A DNA stretch of 64,000 nucleotides from Pomphorhynchus laevis (taxonomy: Eukaryota; Acanthocephala; Palaeacanthocephala; Echinorhynchida; Pomphorhynchidae), in assembly GCA_012934845.2 (NCBI GenBank), contig WNNJ02003058.1:1-64000 (forward strand), written 5' to 3'. Every line of letters begins with the position of its first letter. Positions within the stretch are counted from its first letter, which is position 1. Positions 31,571 to 43,115 of this stretch are shown in pieces. A program made the translations under genes and the position numbers. The notes below the pieces were generated by a model. That model saw only the letters and a program-made list of their open reading frames with translations. It was not told the DNA's origin and did no database searches.

Positions 31571-31911
31571 AAATGATATATTTTGCGTATAAAAACTAAT
31601 AATTTTATCAAATATAACAAAACATAGCCATTAATTACGGATGCAGTCTCAAACTCATAGACATTATGCATGCCCTTGGTATTTTCAAATGTTTATAGAG
31701 GATGATTGTCAAAATTATTTTGACTACTGTTGTTGGCATTTAAAAATAAGTCGATTTTTTCTATTAAGGTATTTATTATTATCTCTACTTCTTTACTAGT
31801 TTTGTTATAGGTTTTTTTCGTTTATAATCGTTACAATTTCATACGATCTTTACAAATTTAAACTTTAGTTTTGATGTCATTACTATTTTATGCTTCTATT
31901 ACATATGCGGT
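31571..31911. other. Unassigned spacer
   Basis: AT-rich, with no feature recognised. Confidence 0.4.
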
Positions 31912-31959
31912 CACTCACTTAATGGTATTATGTTTCGTAATTAAATATAAATATTTTTC
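31912..31959. repeat. 48-bp direct repeat, left copy
   Basis: Identical to 33261-33308 (starts CACTCACTTAATGGTATTAT). The two copies flank 1.3 kb of LINE debris. Confidence 0.9.
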
Positions 31960-32180
31960 GAAACGGTAAAGTGTGCGTTAATTGCTGTGCACATAGATGT
32001 TCGAACCGTGAACAATCAATACATCCGCAACTTTCAAATTCGAAATATCCAACATCTTATCATCTTATTCATCTTGTTCATCTTATCGAACAATTCAGAT
32101 AACAAAGGAGCCAGAAATTTATTGATTCAAAGGCAGTTCGCAAAGCAAATATCTAATTTGCTAAACTTCGAAATACATTG
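31960..32180. other. Unassigned interval inside the 48-bp repeats
   Basis: Open stretch without recognisable domain. ATCTTATTCATCTTGTTCATC near 32050 is a short repeat. Confidence 0.3.
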
Positions 32181-32790
32181 AGTGTGGATGAAGTCAGTGG
32201 TTGATGGACGGACAAATCGCGTCTGCATCAATTGATTAACGATTCTGTTAATTCATCTCTCAACCGTTGCATTACTAAACAGGTTTCACATGCAGTTTGT
32301 TCTTATAAGGGTTCGTCGAAGGAAGACTAATCGTAATCCAAGCTGACAAGCTTTTTCGATAGTGTGCTAGGACATCGAACTTGATAATTAGAAACTTGCC
32401 TTTAATTGATAATGACGTCAAAGTTATTAGTGACCTCTTTGAGGAAATTGGTTGCTAATAAACTAATAAAAGTATGAATTTACATCGGCTCTCAGCTAGT
32501 CATACCATCTCGTTCTAAGAAAGATCGATAGGTTTCTGAAATTGCGAGGGGCAATAAAGCACGTGTTCAATAACATGTTGTCAGCGCGTAATATTTATAT
32601 ATTTTGACGGAGTTTGACAGTTCGATTGCATAAGTCAAAGTCGATGTGTATTACAAGGCGATCCCATTAGTCCACTGTGGTTTAGTATTTTCATCTTTGA
32701 TTTGCCACAATCAATTTTGTTTAAAGGAACTCGCTGTTTCCTCTATCCCGATGACAGTTGTATTCTCCACTAATTTAAAATAGATATAAA
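32181..32790 (+). pseudogene. LINE RT fragment (LINE-A-like)
   Basis: The interpretable part is 32648-32770: RCVLQGDPISPLWFSIFIFD (motif B), then LPQSILFKGTRCFLYPDDSC with YPDD in place of YADD. Sequence before it resembles decayed RT fingers but cannot be read through. The block LxGDPxSPxxFSxFxxDLP is shared with LINE-A at 21.9 kb. Confidence 0.65.
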
Positions 32791-32820
32791 CATGTATGTA
32801 CTATTTACATACATACTGTT

Positions 32821-33260
32821 GTTCCGAAAAGTACAAATGTAAAAGTACAATGTCAGTAAAACAAAAAGCAATCCAAATCAGGTTCGACTTCCTATGAGAG
32901 CGATAAATGTACGCCGAAATTCTCGGATGTTCCGGCATTCAATTGCAGATGACGGGAGCCTGTTCCAACTGTTACTGCTCGATCTCTTATATCCTGATAA
33001 TGCCGATGGACTTTTCTACGATGTTTGAGCGTTACTCGATTTCCACGTAGATGCTCAGAGTTGCGTAGGCAAAACATGAAGTTGAGGGGATGAGTGGGCG
33101 ATAAAATTACCCTCCATACCAGTATAAGATCAGCGTTTACCAAACTTTCCCAAACCGTTGAAACACCTAATATTTCTAACTTCTGGTCAAACGGCATGTA
33201 TTTGACAGCGGGAACAAGACAAGTAGCCGACAGGAGAATCGATTCGTAAGCCACAATATT
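32821..33260 (-). pseudogene. LINE-D 3' end, 5'-truncated
   Basis: Nearly identical to 56570-57000 of the LINE-D copy: thumb sequence (LEILGVSTVWESLVNADLIL), HLRGNRVTLKHRRKVHRHYQ and the 3' end ending AATGTCAGTAAAACAAAAAG. Truncated at ACAATATT (33260), exactly where the right 48-bp repeat begins. A single indel-type difference near the end changes the frame relative to the 56.7 kb copy. Confidence 0.85.
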
Positions 33261-33308
33261 CACTCACTTAATGGTATTATGTTTCGTAATTAAATATAAA
33301 TATTTTTC
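33261..33308. repeat. 48-bp direct repeat, right copy
   Basis: Identical to 31912-31959. Confidence 0.9.
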
Positions 33309-35285
33309 CATAATATTAATATGATTATATTTAAATATTATTTAAGTAATAATTTATACATTATTTAAATGCGTAGACTTAGTTAGCTGATTTGAATATT
33401 TAAATAATTATTATTTTAAATATTCCTAAACAATTCGTATTCACAAAACAAATTAGGACAATATTAACAAGATTGCCGATTACCACAAGGTGCTTATTTT
33501 GGTTAGTGAATGCACTTCAAATTTTCAAACACATATGTGTTCATCATCAGGAATTGTATCGATAGCCATTAATCAGCTATTGTTTAACTTACAATTTTTG
33601 ATGATGAGCACAGTTGTGTTTAAAAATTTAAATACACCTTTTTTGATTTTGCAAAAATAAAAATGTTGATTGTCCAGCTGTTTTTCATTCAATTTTTGTT
33701 GGACAATGAGCATCTTTGATAATCTTTTAGATTTTTCCATTTTAATTAACTTTTGAAATAATAAGATTAATTTAAATGTACAATTTTATATTAATTAAGG
33801 CTTGTAATTAAAACTTAGTTTTATATTTTATTGTATTATTTCACATTGGAATGTGAGGTTCTGATACTGCAGCTCAATACATTTTCCAGATCACTGTTTA
33901 GGATGGACTTTTTATCAATCGCAGTTTAGTAAAAAACTAAAACTCTTAAAGGCGAAATGCTACAAATAGTGTCAAGTTGCATTGTTACAAAAGCAGGTTT
34001 TAATAAAGTTTTTGATTTTTGATCTAAATTTAAAATAACAAGTTATATCTTAATATTTATACACATGTGATTGAAACTAATATAAATCTGATTACGTAAA
34101 GTTTTAACCAAGCAATTACATTAACATGTAAATTATGTTTTCTGCTGACATTCCTGATATTTAAACACAAACACATTCAAATCAAATGCGTATTTTCTTT
34201 AATTCTTAAGAGATAATGCGTATTTTCTTTCAGAGAGATATGTATTATATATAATATTTAATTTATATAATTTAGTTTATAAAATGTTTTCATAAATGCA
34301 TGATATCTGCAAAATGGTTCAATAAAGTTATACTGCATAAAATTGTAATAGAAATTGTAAAATTGTAATTGTATTTAAGAAGATTATGGGGTGATATAAA
34401 GTTATATGAATTACTTTGAATGGGAGACATTTAGATAATCACAGAAGCAATTGAATTATTAGACTAAACCTGTCTTATCTGTACTAAATCTTTATATTAA
34501 TAGTTTGTATTTAAAAATTAAAAATGGCGAATGAAAAATTGAATTATTTGAGTTTCGTAATTCATAAAAAACATTCTAGAAATTTGATGTAGTTGTTTAT
34601 GTGCTAGACCGAATGAAAAAAATACACAATTTCTAACTAAATATTTCCTAAACGGCTAGTTATGGATTATAGCAATCAAGTCACATCGTTTTTAAATTTT
34701 AATATATCCACTAACAAGTCAATACATTTAAACTATATCAAATAGATTAAATTTAATGATTTTAAAAATACCATTGTATTTTTATTTAATTCATTTTGTT
34801 ACGCTTACGTAACTTTTTGGATCATAGTGCCTCAAAATAAAAAGTATGGAAGGCATTTCCGTCAAATAGAACAATTTTGCTTGACCTGGATATATTTATA
34901 TGGTTTATAGCTAAAGCAAATGCTGCAAGCGTACATTGTGGACGATTTTTCACGCTCGTCATCTCTCTATAGATTTCGTCTCTATAGTAACAGAGACGAA
35001 ATGTAAACGATTATTAGTAAAGTCCTTGATTTAATCATTTATGTTATGTAATATAGTGCACTGGCTATTCTCTATGAACTATATCAGAACAAATGAGGTC
35101 AAGTTAATATTTATGTAAACGTTATATTTTATTTCATATTTGGTTTGTCGAATATTAAAAAATTTTCTACTTTACATACGTATGTGTGCTCAGAAATACA
35201 GTGAATAAGTTATAGCAAAAAATAAATAGGAAAAATCTGATTTTATATGAGCGATTTATTTTACATCAATTGAAATTTTAGGGCT
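33309..35285. other. AT-rich intergenic DNA, no gene
   Basis: TGCGTAGACTTAGTTAGCTG near 33369 echoes the far end of Naiad tails. GTCTCTATAGTAACAGAGAC near 34980 is a small palindrome. No coding region is supported on either strand. Confidence 0.5.
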
Positions 35286-35810
35286 TTTACGCCTCCGTGC
35301 CTTTCGGCTGTACAAGTCCAAAGAACAAAATACAATGACTACACCAACATCAAAATGAAAGTGAATACAAAAAAAAAACAAAAAAAAATCAATTATGGTA
35401 AAACGTAGTTCCTTCAGCTTAATTTGTTAATTTGTGCCAAGCTTATAGTTGCCAAATATATACATTGGAAAACGTGATTAATATTCTGAAACCTCTCCAA
35501 ACAGAAGTTGCATCTACATGTTGAGCTCTTGTCATGCATCCCACCTTTTCACAAAACTCACTATGGTATCCATTCGTTGATACGCGTGCTATAAGATGGC
35601 GTTTCGAGAAGTTTGACAATTTCCAGTCGAATTGCTTCATTGCTGGCATCTCGTAATATTCATCTGATATTCCATGTATTTTATCACGCCATATGCGGGT
35701 GTATGCCTGATAATTCGATGTATTCGCTAGCGAGAATCTTTCTTTTGAAATCCATGATGTAGGTTGTTGTTTCGTGAACATAGGTCTTTTCTGATGGTAT
35801 TTTATATGAT
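35286..35810 (-). pseudogene. LINE-A-like C-terminal fragment
   Basis: The open stretch 35443-35781 contains FSKRHLIARVSTNGYHSEFC, aligning with KRPLIWRASVHGYHDKFC of the 21 kb LINE-A. The 3' end at 35290-35320 carries the CAGCCGAAAGGC segment also found after the 37.9 kb copy (38885-38910). The Cys knuckle is degraded. Confidence 0.7.
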
Positions 35811-36189
35811 GTGTTTTAATAACCGGATGAATTATATTAGCTTTTCCATTTGTTGTTCTATGTGATGGCCTCTTTTCGCACTGTACGAATAAGTTTATCT
35901 TCGGTTTGTAAATGATTCACAACACGAAAATAAACTTAACTACGCACGAAAATTCAATAAATTCGTGGTCTTTAACTGCTTTGAGGAATCGATTAAACAA
36001 CCAGATCAGTCACCAACAAATTAGTATAAATCTGGACCACCCTTATAAAAATGTTTGATGAAAAGAAATTTATAATTTATCCAAAAAATGCTTGATAACT
36101 TAAATTTTGGATATATTTGAAAAAGTAGATTAAAATTAAATTAAATTTAAATGATATATATTTGTATCAATTAAAATTGTATAGTTTGT
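35811..36189. other. Unassigned spacer
   Basis: No feature recognised. Confidence 0.4.
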
Positions 36190-37520
36190 GATATTTCAGT
36201 ATCGTTAAGTTGGAAGGTTTCCGTCTCGAGCGACCTCTAACAGGCACGCTGCATTTCCCCGCTGCACTGCACAGCTTAAACGCTGCAAGAGGAAATTGGC
36301 AGCTCTTCGATCATCTGTTGCCACCACCAACGGATTGCCCAGTTTTGTCAAAAAATTCGAAGTTATCGGCCCGGCAGCACCAATTGTGTCGATCGCCAAC
36401 GGCACAAATTTATATTGCGATTCGTAAATACATATATATTTGGCCTTCTTTCGATCTTCTGCCAATCTAGCAACCTCCCCGGCCCCAGAGACCGCACTAG
36501 GCAAATGACTGGCAGCAAGAATGTTGGGACACGTGTAGTCCCATACTAGCAGACGTCCCCTTTCCCATGGGACTAGTGAAGCACCGTTCAGTCTCTTTCC
36601 GTCGTTTATGCAGAGCCCGATTGGTTCAAGGCGGGACGGGACACCGGCTGTGGCAAGGGCGCTACGAATAAGTGTGTTTACAGCACTGTGCCGATTGTGC
36701 CGGGAAATTACTCTGGGGCAGTCTAGCCCGTGAATACAAGAGGGGTCTGATACGACGCCGCACTCACACTTAAATGAAACCGAGTTGAAAATACCGAGGC
36801 GGAGGGCTGATGCAAGACATATTGAACTGTCGTCTAGTTTTGTGCCCATCGAAGCTATCGGTAGGGCATTAAGGAATGCGCCAGACCATCTGGTAGACGC
36901 GGCTAGCAAGCGGGCCCGATCTTTGGGAAAGGCGCATGAAGCTGTCAGGTGTCGGAATTCCTTCTCAAACAATGGGGCTGTCCAACGTTTTTGCAAGGTT
37001 GTATCCGTTGGAACAGTCAGGTCGAATTTAGTGGTCCAACTCTCTGACGCCGTTCGGTAGTTAAGGTCACTAGTGTCTGAGCGATTTGCCAAATGCTCTG
37101 GGATAATAGCGCAGTTAAGTCCTTTGTGCGCGAAACAGATGAACAAAAGGCCGGTATAGATAACTCTTCCGCACGCAAAACACCCAGTCCACTCATCTTA
37201 ACAGGTAGCGAGGCTTGACGCCAGGCTATGTCAGAGAGCCTGAGGTTTAGGATTTCCTCCAGAGAACTGCAAACTTCCTCGTCGAAGGCTTTCACGAGGC
37301 CGCTTGTATAACACGGTGCGCAGCGTAAAAGGAAATTGATCTTTGGCAGCGTCAAACAATGTCGAAGTATAAAGAAGGCGTCGTGCTTCGCAAGTTTTGA
37401 GAGCTTTCGGCTTGCCTGCTAAAGTTGTGTGATAGCCGATTCCAAGAACATATCGAGGTGAAATCCGGCGCAAAGCGGTGCCCCTAGCAAGTCCGCGGAT
37501 GACACATCACAGACTTTTAC
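36190..37520 (-). pseudogene. LINE-type C-terminus with Cys knuckle and nuclease-like domain
   Basis: Minus strand from 37500 downward: SGLVKAFDEEVCSSLEEILN, WRQASLPVKMSGLGVLRAEE (37017-37355). Then, in the open stretch 36205-37146, SGAFLNALPIASMGTKLDD, FKCECGVVSDPSCIHGLDCP (Cys/His knuckle), VPSRLEPIGLCINDGKRLNG, LVPWERGRLLVWDYTCPN (nuclease-like strand with Asp), KKAKYICIYESQYKFVPLAI and a final LLQRLSCAVQRGNAACLLE block. From memory this is a common RT-linked domain order in invertebrate genomes. It is related to, but distinct from, the 23.4 kb fragment. No RT motif remains. GC content is above the surroundings. Confidence 0.6.
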
Positions 37521-37860
37521 GTTTGGGATTATATCAAGTAGAGGTTTGAATAATTTAAATTATATAAATTAAAATTAAATTATTTGATAAAATAAATTTC
37601 AACATGAATTGTTGTCGTGTAACATAATACTTCGGTAAAATGTGCCATGCTGTATTTTAAAAAAGGAAAATACAAAAAGAGAAAGACAAAAAAATGAATT
37701 TAATTTTTATTTAATAAAAACTAAAATTAAAAACTTTAATTTTTATTAAAAAAATGAAAAGGCATTTTTATAGACGTTAATCAGAAAATTAATAATACGT
37801 TAATAATATGTTAATTAATAATAATATTATTAATAATAATATTATTAATTAATATTATTA
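37521..37860. other. AT-rich spacer with AATAATATTATTAAT array
   Basis: TTAATAATAATATTATTAAT-type repeats at 37790-37865 directly precede a truncated LINE-A. Confidence 0.6.
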
Positions 37861-38935
37861 ATTTTTCAATCTTCGTTATTGATTTACCACCGGTTATACG
37901 GTCTTTTGCAAACGAAGTTGAGTTGGCGCTATATGCTGACGATCTTGTGATCCTGACAAGAAACCTAGGCACGGCTCAAAAGGCACTCGATGGCTTGACT
38001 GTATTTTGTAGTCGGAATGAACTAGACATCAACATTTCAAAATCAAAGGTAGTGAAGTTCCGCGGTGGTGGTCGTTTATCCAAGCATGACTCGCTTTTTA
38101 TAAAGTCTCAGACACTAGAGTTCTGTACTAATTATAAGTATCTTGGCGTTCTATTAACGTCTAGATGGTCTTTTACCGCGCACCTTGAGGCTAAATCTTC
38201 TAAGATTGCAATTAAAACGGCTTCATATCCTCAACTAAGGAAGCTGTCGTTTGAAGGAGCGTTGAGATATTTCGAGTTAATGCTCCTACCAATTATTCAG
38301 TATGGGTTGGCAACATTCTGGGAGGACCTCACTGAGTTAAATTTTAGACAGATTGATAGGTGTCAGGCCCGATTTTTGAAACATATAGTTGGAGTATCCA
38401 ATAAATGTAGTACGACAGCGATCACATACTTGGCAAAAATAAAGCCGCTTAGTGTCCGATTATGTAGTAGTCTTAGATGTGTTCAAACGTCTAGTTATCT
38501 CCAACATTTGGTAGCTCTTGAGACTAAATTCTTAAACGTGGATCATGATTTAGCCAATTCTCCTGTGTACCTGCAAAACAGTTGGAGATCACCGTTAAAT
38601 GTGAAACGCCCATTGATATGGAGGTTATCTATTCATGGTTTTCATGATAACTACTGTCGCCGACTTCTCGCTTGTCATCGCCGTGATTCTTCTTGTATAT
38701 GCCGCTTCTGTGCTTCTTCCTGTGATGCATTGCTCCATGCTCTAGCCTGCCCTCAACTCAGCCTTATGTCACTTCAAGAGATTAATGATCTTCGTCATTG
38801 ATCAAAAAACGACGCATTAAGAAGACAATATGTATACTTCAAATTTTGTTGATTCTGACTAATTTCCTATTTTGTAATTATTTGCCCAGCCGAAAGGCGG
38901 AACGGGAAATAAAACTCTGTATTATTAATTAATGT
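37861..38935 (+). pseudogene. LINE-A, 5'-truncated, 3' complete copy
   Basis: Coding begins in SIFVIDLPPVIRSFANEVE and continues in one open frame (37923-38801, 292 codons from an internal Met). ALYADDLVILTRNLG carries the intact catalytic pair, followed by LGVLLTSRWSFTAHL, an RCQARFLKHIVGVSNKCSTT thumb, and a Cys/His knuckle (SCICRFCASSCDALLHALAC) near the end. The 3' UTR is short: CAGCCGAAAGGC then GAAATAAAACTC at 38885-38915. This is the best-preserved LINE-A C-terminus in the window. It lacks the N-terminal half and so cannot encode a whole RT. Confidence 0.85.
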
Positions 38936-39215
38936 AAATTAATCTGAGAAATTTTATTTGCCTCACTTCCGCTTGTAAGCAATGACGGTAGAAAATACAG
39001 TCAGTTTATTATTGTACTTATCGAGCTAGTCGTCATCCATCACGTGGACGAAAAGTGTGCAGAAGTTGTGGGAACGTTACGAAATGACGATATCGAATTT
39101 ACTTTGCGCAAACTCCATGTAGAAAGAACTTAACATGAAAACAGACGTAGAAGGTCACAATATAGAAGTCCACAGAAACGACAGCAACAGTCAGAATTTC
39201 TCGAATGACAAGGCA
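38936..39215. other. Unassigned spacer
   Basis: No feature recognised. Confidence 0.3.
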
Positions 39216-39600
39216 CCCTGATCATACAAAATTTGTCATGGTAACCATGAGTAGATATTTTCCAAACAAGCGGTCGCTTTGTATTAGATGACCTTTTCCA
39301 ATTAGTCTGGAGAAATACTGGAGTGCAATAAATAACAGGATCAAGTTTTGCAACAGTAATCTGCGTATTGCTGAGATGGATCGAGAGTGCCGGTGTATAG
39401 GCAAATTAAACGAATTTGCAAAGATATACGCACATGATGGAAGTTGAGATAATGCTGACACTAATGTCGAAGAGGTCATGGGTGAGAGCCCTGTGATACG
39501 TTTAATATACCTCCATTGAATAGAATATAATTTATTTAGAGTGTCCTTTGTGGTAAATAGAACCATTTACAGGCCCACTATAAAAATTAAAAGACAAGTT
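39216..39600 (-). pseudogene. LINE-A-like thumb fragment
   Basis: Open stretch 39222-39566: LYSIQWRYIKRITGLSPMTS aligns with LDRCQWRFVKRIVGVSPKCS of the 21 kb copy. It then diverges toward HLIQSDRLFGKYLL, near the usual RPLIWR block. Abuts the 3' end of LINE-F1. Confidence 0.65.
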
Positions 39601-39823
39601 TACGTCCGATGAATGTTTGAACTTGTATGTAGAGTTATTGAATTGATTGCGGCTGAAAGCGTTATTTTAGTTCGTTTGCAAGAAGTATGGCGATCAAGGA
39701 AGTTTTGAAGTGTTTAAGCGACGTCAATGATTTTGTGTCTCGAGGAAGTTTGTTCCAAATGCGTGGTGCAGCGATGGTGAACGCACGATATCCGTGATTA
39801 CCGTTGTGACGGGGGACGAAAAG

Positions 39824-41299
39824 TTAGTAGGAGCGATGACTTCTTAGGGAGAGACCAGTCGTCATATTGGATGCGCTATCAGGAATATATAGGTAAGGAG
39901 GGTTGTGCCGGAATTTGATTTGCCATGTAAGTGTGAGAATTTGAGAGGTTATGCGGTTTGGAATGTCGAGCCAGTTAAGGATGCGGAGGGTGTTGGAGAT
40001 GTGGTCGTACTTGCGAAGGCGGAAGATGACTCTAGCAGCCGTGTGCAGAATCCTTTGTAAATAGTGAAATTGATATGCTGGACAGTTTACGAGAAGACCT
40101 GAGCAATATTCTAGACGAGGCATGAACAGGCTGGAGATTAAAATAGCTGTCGATTTCACGTCGAGGTTTCTACGGACACTTCGGATGTCACGGAGGATGA
40201 GGGAGCATGAACTGATCTTGCTACGAATGAAAGGCAGAAACGAGAGATTATTGTCAAAAGGGACACCGAGGATTGTCATGATAGTCACTTCTGGTAGACG
40301 GAAATTGTGTATGCATACTGGAAAATCGAGGGTGTAAGAGTGGCGCGGTGTTATCCACATCATGTTAGATTTCTCGTTGTTTAAAAACATACGGATTGAA
40401 CAAAGATATGCGTGAATAGCAGAGAGGCAAGACGATGCATCGGAAGCGAGGTTGGATGCAGATGTGAGTGCGCATGATGCATAGATTACTATAAGGTCAG
40501 CGTACTGAATATATTCAAAGTCGAAAGGGACCACGATGGAAGATAAATCACCAAGAAGAAGGGTGGAAAGAAGCGGCCCTAGAACGGATCCTTGTGGTAA
40601 ACCGCAGCTGAGAGGAACCGGCGCAGAAGAGTTGGAGTTGGAGACTACGTGATAAGAGCGATTTGAGAGGTAGGATTTGAACCAAGAAATGACATGAGAC
40701 GAGAAGCAGTAACGTTGTTTGAGACATGAGAGAAGTATAGTATGATCAACTACATCATAGGCGGAGGATAAATCAAGTGAAATTACAAGGCTTACTAGAT
40801 GTTTGTCAAGAGCAAGAAGTAGATCATTGGAGAGTTTTGTGCATGCGGTCATAGTAGAATGTTGTGGTCGATATGCAGATTGAAAAGGTGGAACCATAGA
40901 ATTTGATGATATGTAGTTGCTTACCTGTCTGAGGATGAGACGCTCGAAAAGTTTTGAGATGGTCGGAAGGTTTGATATTGGTCTATAGGAGGAGGCGGAA
41001 CTTGGATCAAGATGATGCTTCTTTAATAATGGGCGAACTATGGCATGTTTGAACGACGAAGGGTAGTGTGATAAATGGATAGACATGTTGAAGACACTTG
41101 TGAGATAAGGGCTGATGGTGTCACTTAGTAACTTTAGAATGTATGTTGGAACAGGATCGAGAGGAGAGATTGAATTGGGTAATCGTGCTAGGGCATCAGA
41201 TACGCTTTCGATAGATAAAAGTGAAAAGTGAAACGGTTCAGTATGATATGGGGCAAGGTAGGAGAAACTAGAAGATAATGGTACGTGGATTGAGGTCAA
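39824..41299 (-). CDS. LINE-F1 reverse transcriptase
   Basis: Open stretch of 491 codons. RT motifs in order: VRPLLKKHHL and SSYRPISNLPTISKLFERLI (residues about 88-122), motif A LVISLDLSSAYDVVDH (Asp176), motif B GLPQGSVLGPLL (233-244), the catalytic box YADL at 266-269, LGVPFDNNLSF (about 343), and a thumb with YLQRILHTAARVIFRLRKYD. The second catalytic Asp of the YADD box is Leu, so this enzyme should be inactive even if made. Serine and leucine are very frequent. The C-terminal LWN-type block lies beyond the stop. Confidence 0.85.
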   Translation of the reverse strand: MTSIHVPLSSSFSYLAPYHTEPFHFSLLSIESVSDALARLPNSISPLDPVPTYILKLLSDTISPYLTSVFNMSIHLSHYPSSFKHAIVRPLLKKHHLDPSSASSYRPISNLPTISKLFERLILRQVSNYISSNSMVPPFQSAYRPQHSTMTACTKLSNDLLLALDKHLVSLVISLDLSSAYDVVDHTILLSCLKQRYCFSSHVISWFKSYLSNRSYHVVSNSNSSAPVPLSCGLPQGSVLGPLLSTLLLGDLSSIVVPFDFEYIQYADLIVIYASCALTSASNLASDASSCLSAIHAYLCSIRMFLNNEKSNMMWITPRHSYTLDFPVCIHNFRLPEVTIMTILGVPFDNNLSFLPFIRSKISSCSLILRDIRSVRRNLDVKSTAILISSLFMPRLEYCSGLLVNCPAYQFHYLQRILHTAARVIFRLRKYDHISNTLRILNWLDIPNRITSQILTLTWQIKFRHNPPYLYIPDSASNMTTGLSLRSHRSY

Positions 41300-41307
41300 A
41301 GTTCGAG

Positions 41308-42279
41308 CTATTTTGCGTTGCGAATGAGATGCGAATTGGTTGGAAGTGATAGAGATAGACGTGACGGATGTGTTCTTCCCAAAAGGTTATTAATGGATTT
41401 CCACGCGTATTGATGATTGTCACGCAAAGATGTTTTGCTTTGCCAGTATGAGGAGCATTTTGAGTTCAAAAGATATCGGTATTTACGTCGAAATTCGAGG
41501 TATTCTGAGTAAGATGAGTTTAATAGTTCGGTGATATTACGACGACGGAATCTTGAGTGCATTCGGTGAAGGTGTCGTAAGGAGCGCTTGGCTCTTCGGC
41601 AATCGCTATCGAACCAGGGCGCTCCTGACTGACGGCGAGGTGTACATTGTTTGAACGGCAAAATCATATCGAGTATGCCAATAAGTTCAGTGCTGTACAT
41701 GTTGGTTAAGTCGTCAAGTGAAGTGTTAGTAAAGGCGGCAAAAATTAGGAGTAGGGACGAGAGAAGGTTTATACGCAAGTTATTTAGATCAAGTTGTTTC
41801 CATGGACGATATATATGGGGATGAGTAGAGTGTGGAGGATCATTGGTTTTAATGTTAATGGTGAGAAGGTAATGGTCGGATAGGCCCACATCTTTCACAG
41901 AAACAGTGCTGCAAGTAGACGATGATCGAACAAAGATGCAATCAATGGTGCCACCTTGAATATGAGTGGATTCAGTAGGGATATATCTGAAGCCAAAATC
42001 TGATAATGTCTTGAGTAGGTGTGACGAGTGAGCGCATGATGGTCTGTCAAGTCGAATGTTGAGGTCACCAAGAATAATGATGGAAGATGATGTAATGCTT
42101 AGGTTAGAGAGCATATCAAAGAGTTCGTCAAAGAATGTAAGACATGACGCAGATGAGCCTGGTCGATAGATAAGGGCGAAACAAATTCGTCTACTGAAGT
42201 GTATAGCGTTAAAGCACATCAGCTCGAATGACGTAGGGGCAACTGGAAAGTTTAGAACATGTAACGATATAGCGGGCAA
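41308..42279 (-). pseudogene. LINE-F1 AP endonuclease domain
   Basis: Open stretch of 323 codons: FALIYRPGSSASCLTFFDEL, SSIIILGDLNIRLDRPSC (catalytic GDLNIR-D), GGTIDCIF and VGLSDHYLLTINI (Ser-Asp-His). A linker rich in Arg and Tyr leads toward the RT. The N-terminal endonuclease strand (SLNIGLISIRSLLHKL, with LRLTES after it) lies upstream at 42397-42591 in the same phase, separated by a stop. The RT follows about 10 bases later in another frame. The EN catalytic residues seen are intact. Confidence 0.8.
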
Positions 42280-42619
42280 AGAAAAGGAAAGTAAACCACC
42301 ATGGTTGATTCTTCCTGGATCACCATGTCGAGCACGTTCAGCAACGTTTAGGTTAAGCGATACGAGTCTTCGAATGGATATGTCGTTTGTGGAATGTCAG
42401 GATTCGGTTAGGCGGAGAAGTGAAAGTGAGTTATTTTGGAAGACTTCGAGAGCAAGTTCAAGTTTGTGGAGTAAGGAACGAATGCTGATGAGACCGATGT
42501 TAAGTGAGTATTTAGAAGGAGAATTTAAAGAGGATGATTTGGAGTTAAATGGCGCGAAACAACCCAAGGAAGAGGAGGGAGAATCAGACAATTTTCGCCT
42601 CGTTGTTGTTTGCGATTTA

Positions 42620-43105
42620 TCATGATGTCATATGGAGGGTGGTGATATATTTGCTTGAATTTCGGCGGAGATTAAATGATTTTTTTTGCAAACGAATAAC
42701 TCGGTTATTGCGAATTATAAATTTATGTGAAGGATCCGCCAAACGTTTTTCGTGTAATTGTTTCCTGAGTAATTTTAGTGCTTTCACCTCAGGTGGTGAG
42801 AGATCCGGGCTTACATAAGCGTTGTGAAATCGAGTCGATTCTCTCAGTTTGTAGGCATTGTTCAGAATTGACGTGGTGGTTGCTTCATCAGATGTAACAA
42901 GTATCCACGGAAGAATATCTTGACGTTTTGCAGGGAGTCGGCGTAAATACAAAGGACATGTGGATGCACAAGACACGTTCAACGATGCGATAAGATCCGA
43001 TACTAAAACAAGATCGTCTGATGAATTAGGTAGTCCACGTATTATTACGTTTGACGAGCGCCGTTGTTGCCTATCACATGCTTGAATTATTGTTAGGGGA
43101 GATGT
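42620..43105 (-). pseudogene. LINE-F1 ORF1-like RNA-binding protein (C-terminal part)
   Basis: Reads SSNVIIRGLPNSSDDLVLVS (RRM-like first strand), then PLYLRRLPAKRQDILPWILV, ILNNAYKLRESTRFHNAYVS, PDLSPPEVKALKLLRKQLHE and FIIRNNRVI. This is the layout of LINE ORF1 proteins (RRM, then a basic C-terminal domain). N-terminal sequence is missing; the element is cut at about 43110 against a LINE-A fragment. Confidence 0.7.
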
Positions 43106-43115
43106 TGATTGACCA

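Larger units (their letters stand above)
39601..43115 (-). mobile_element. LINE-F, near-full-length broken copy (ORF1, EN, RT)
   Basis: The most complete LINE in the window, read 43115 to 39601: ORF1-like RNA-binding protein, AP endonuclease, then RT. Frame breaks lie between the ORF1, EN and RT stretches. The flanks are LINE-A fragments on both sides. Related copy: 60.2-64 kb. Clade inferred as CR1/L2/Jockey-like from the ORF1 plus APE plus RT layout without RNase H. Confidence 0.85.

Noticed and set aside
31985-32010. tRNA T-loop-like GTTCGAACC
   Set aside because: No cloverleaf arms or A box at proper spacing.
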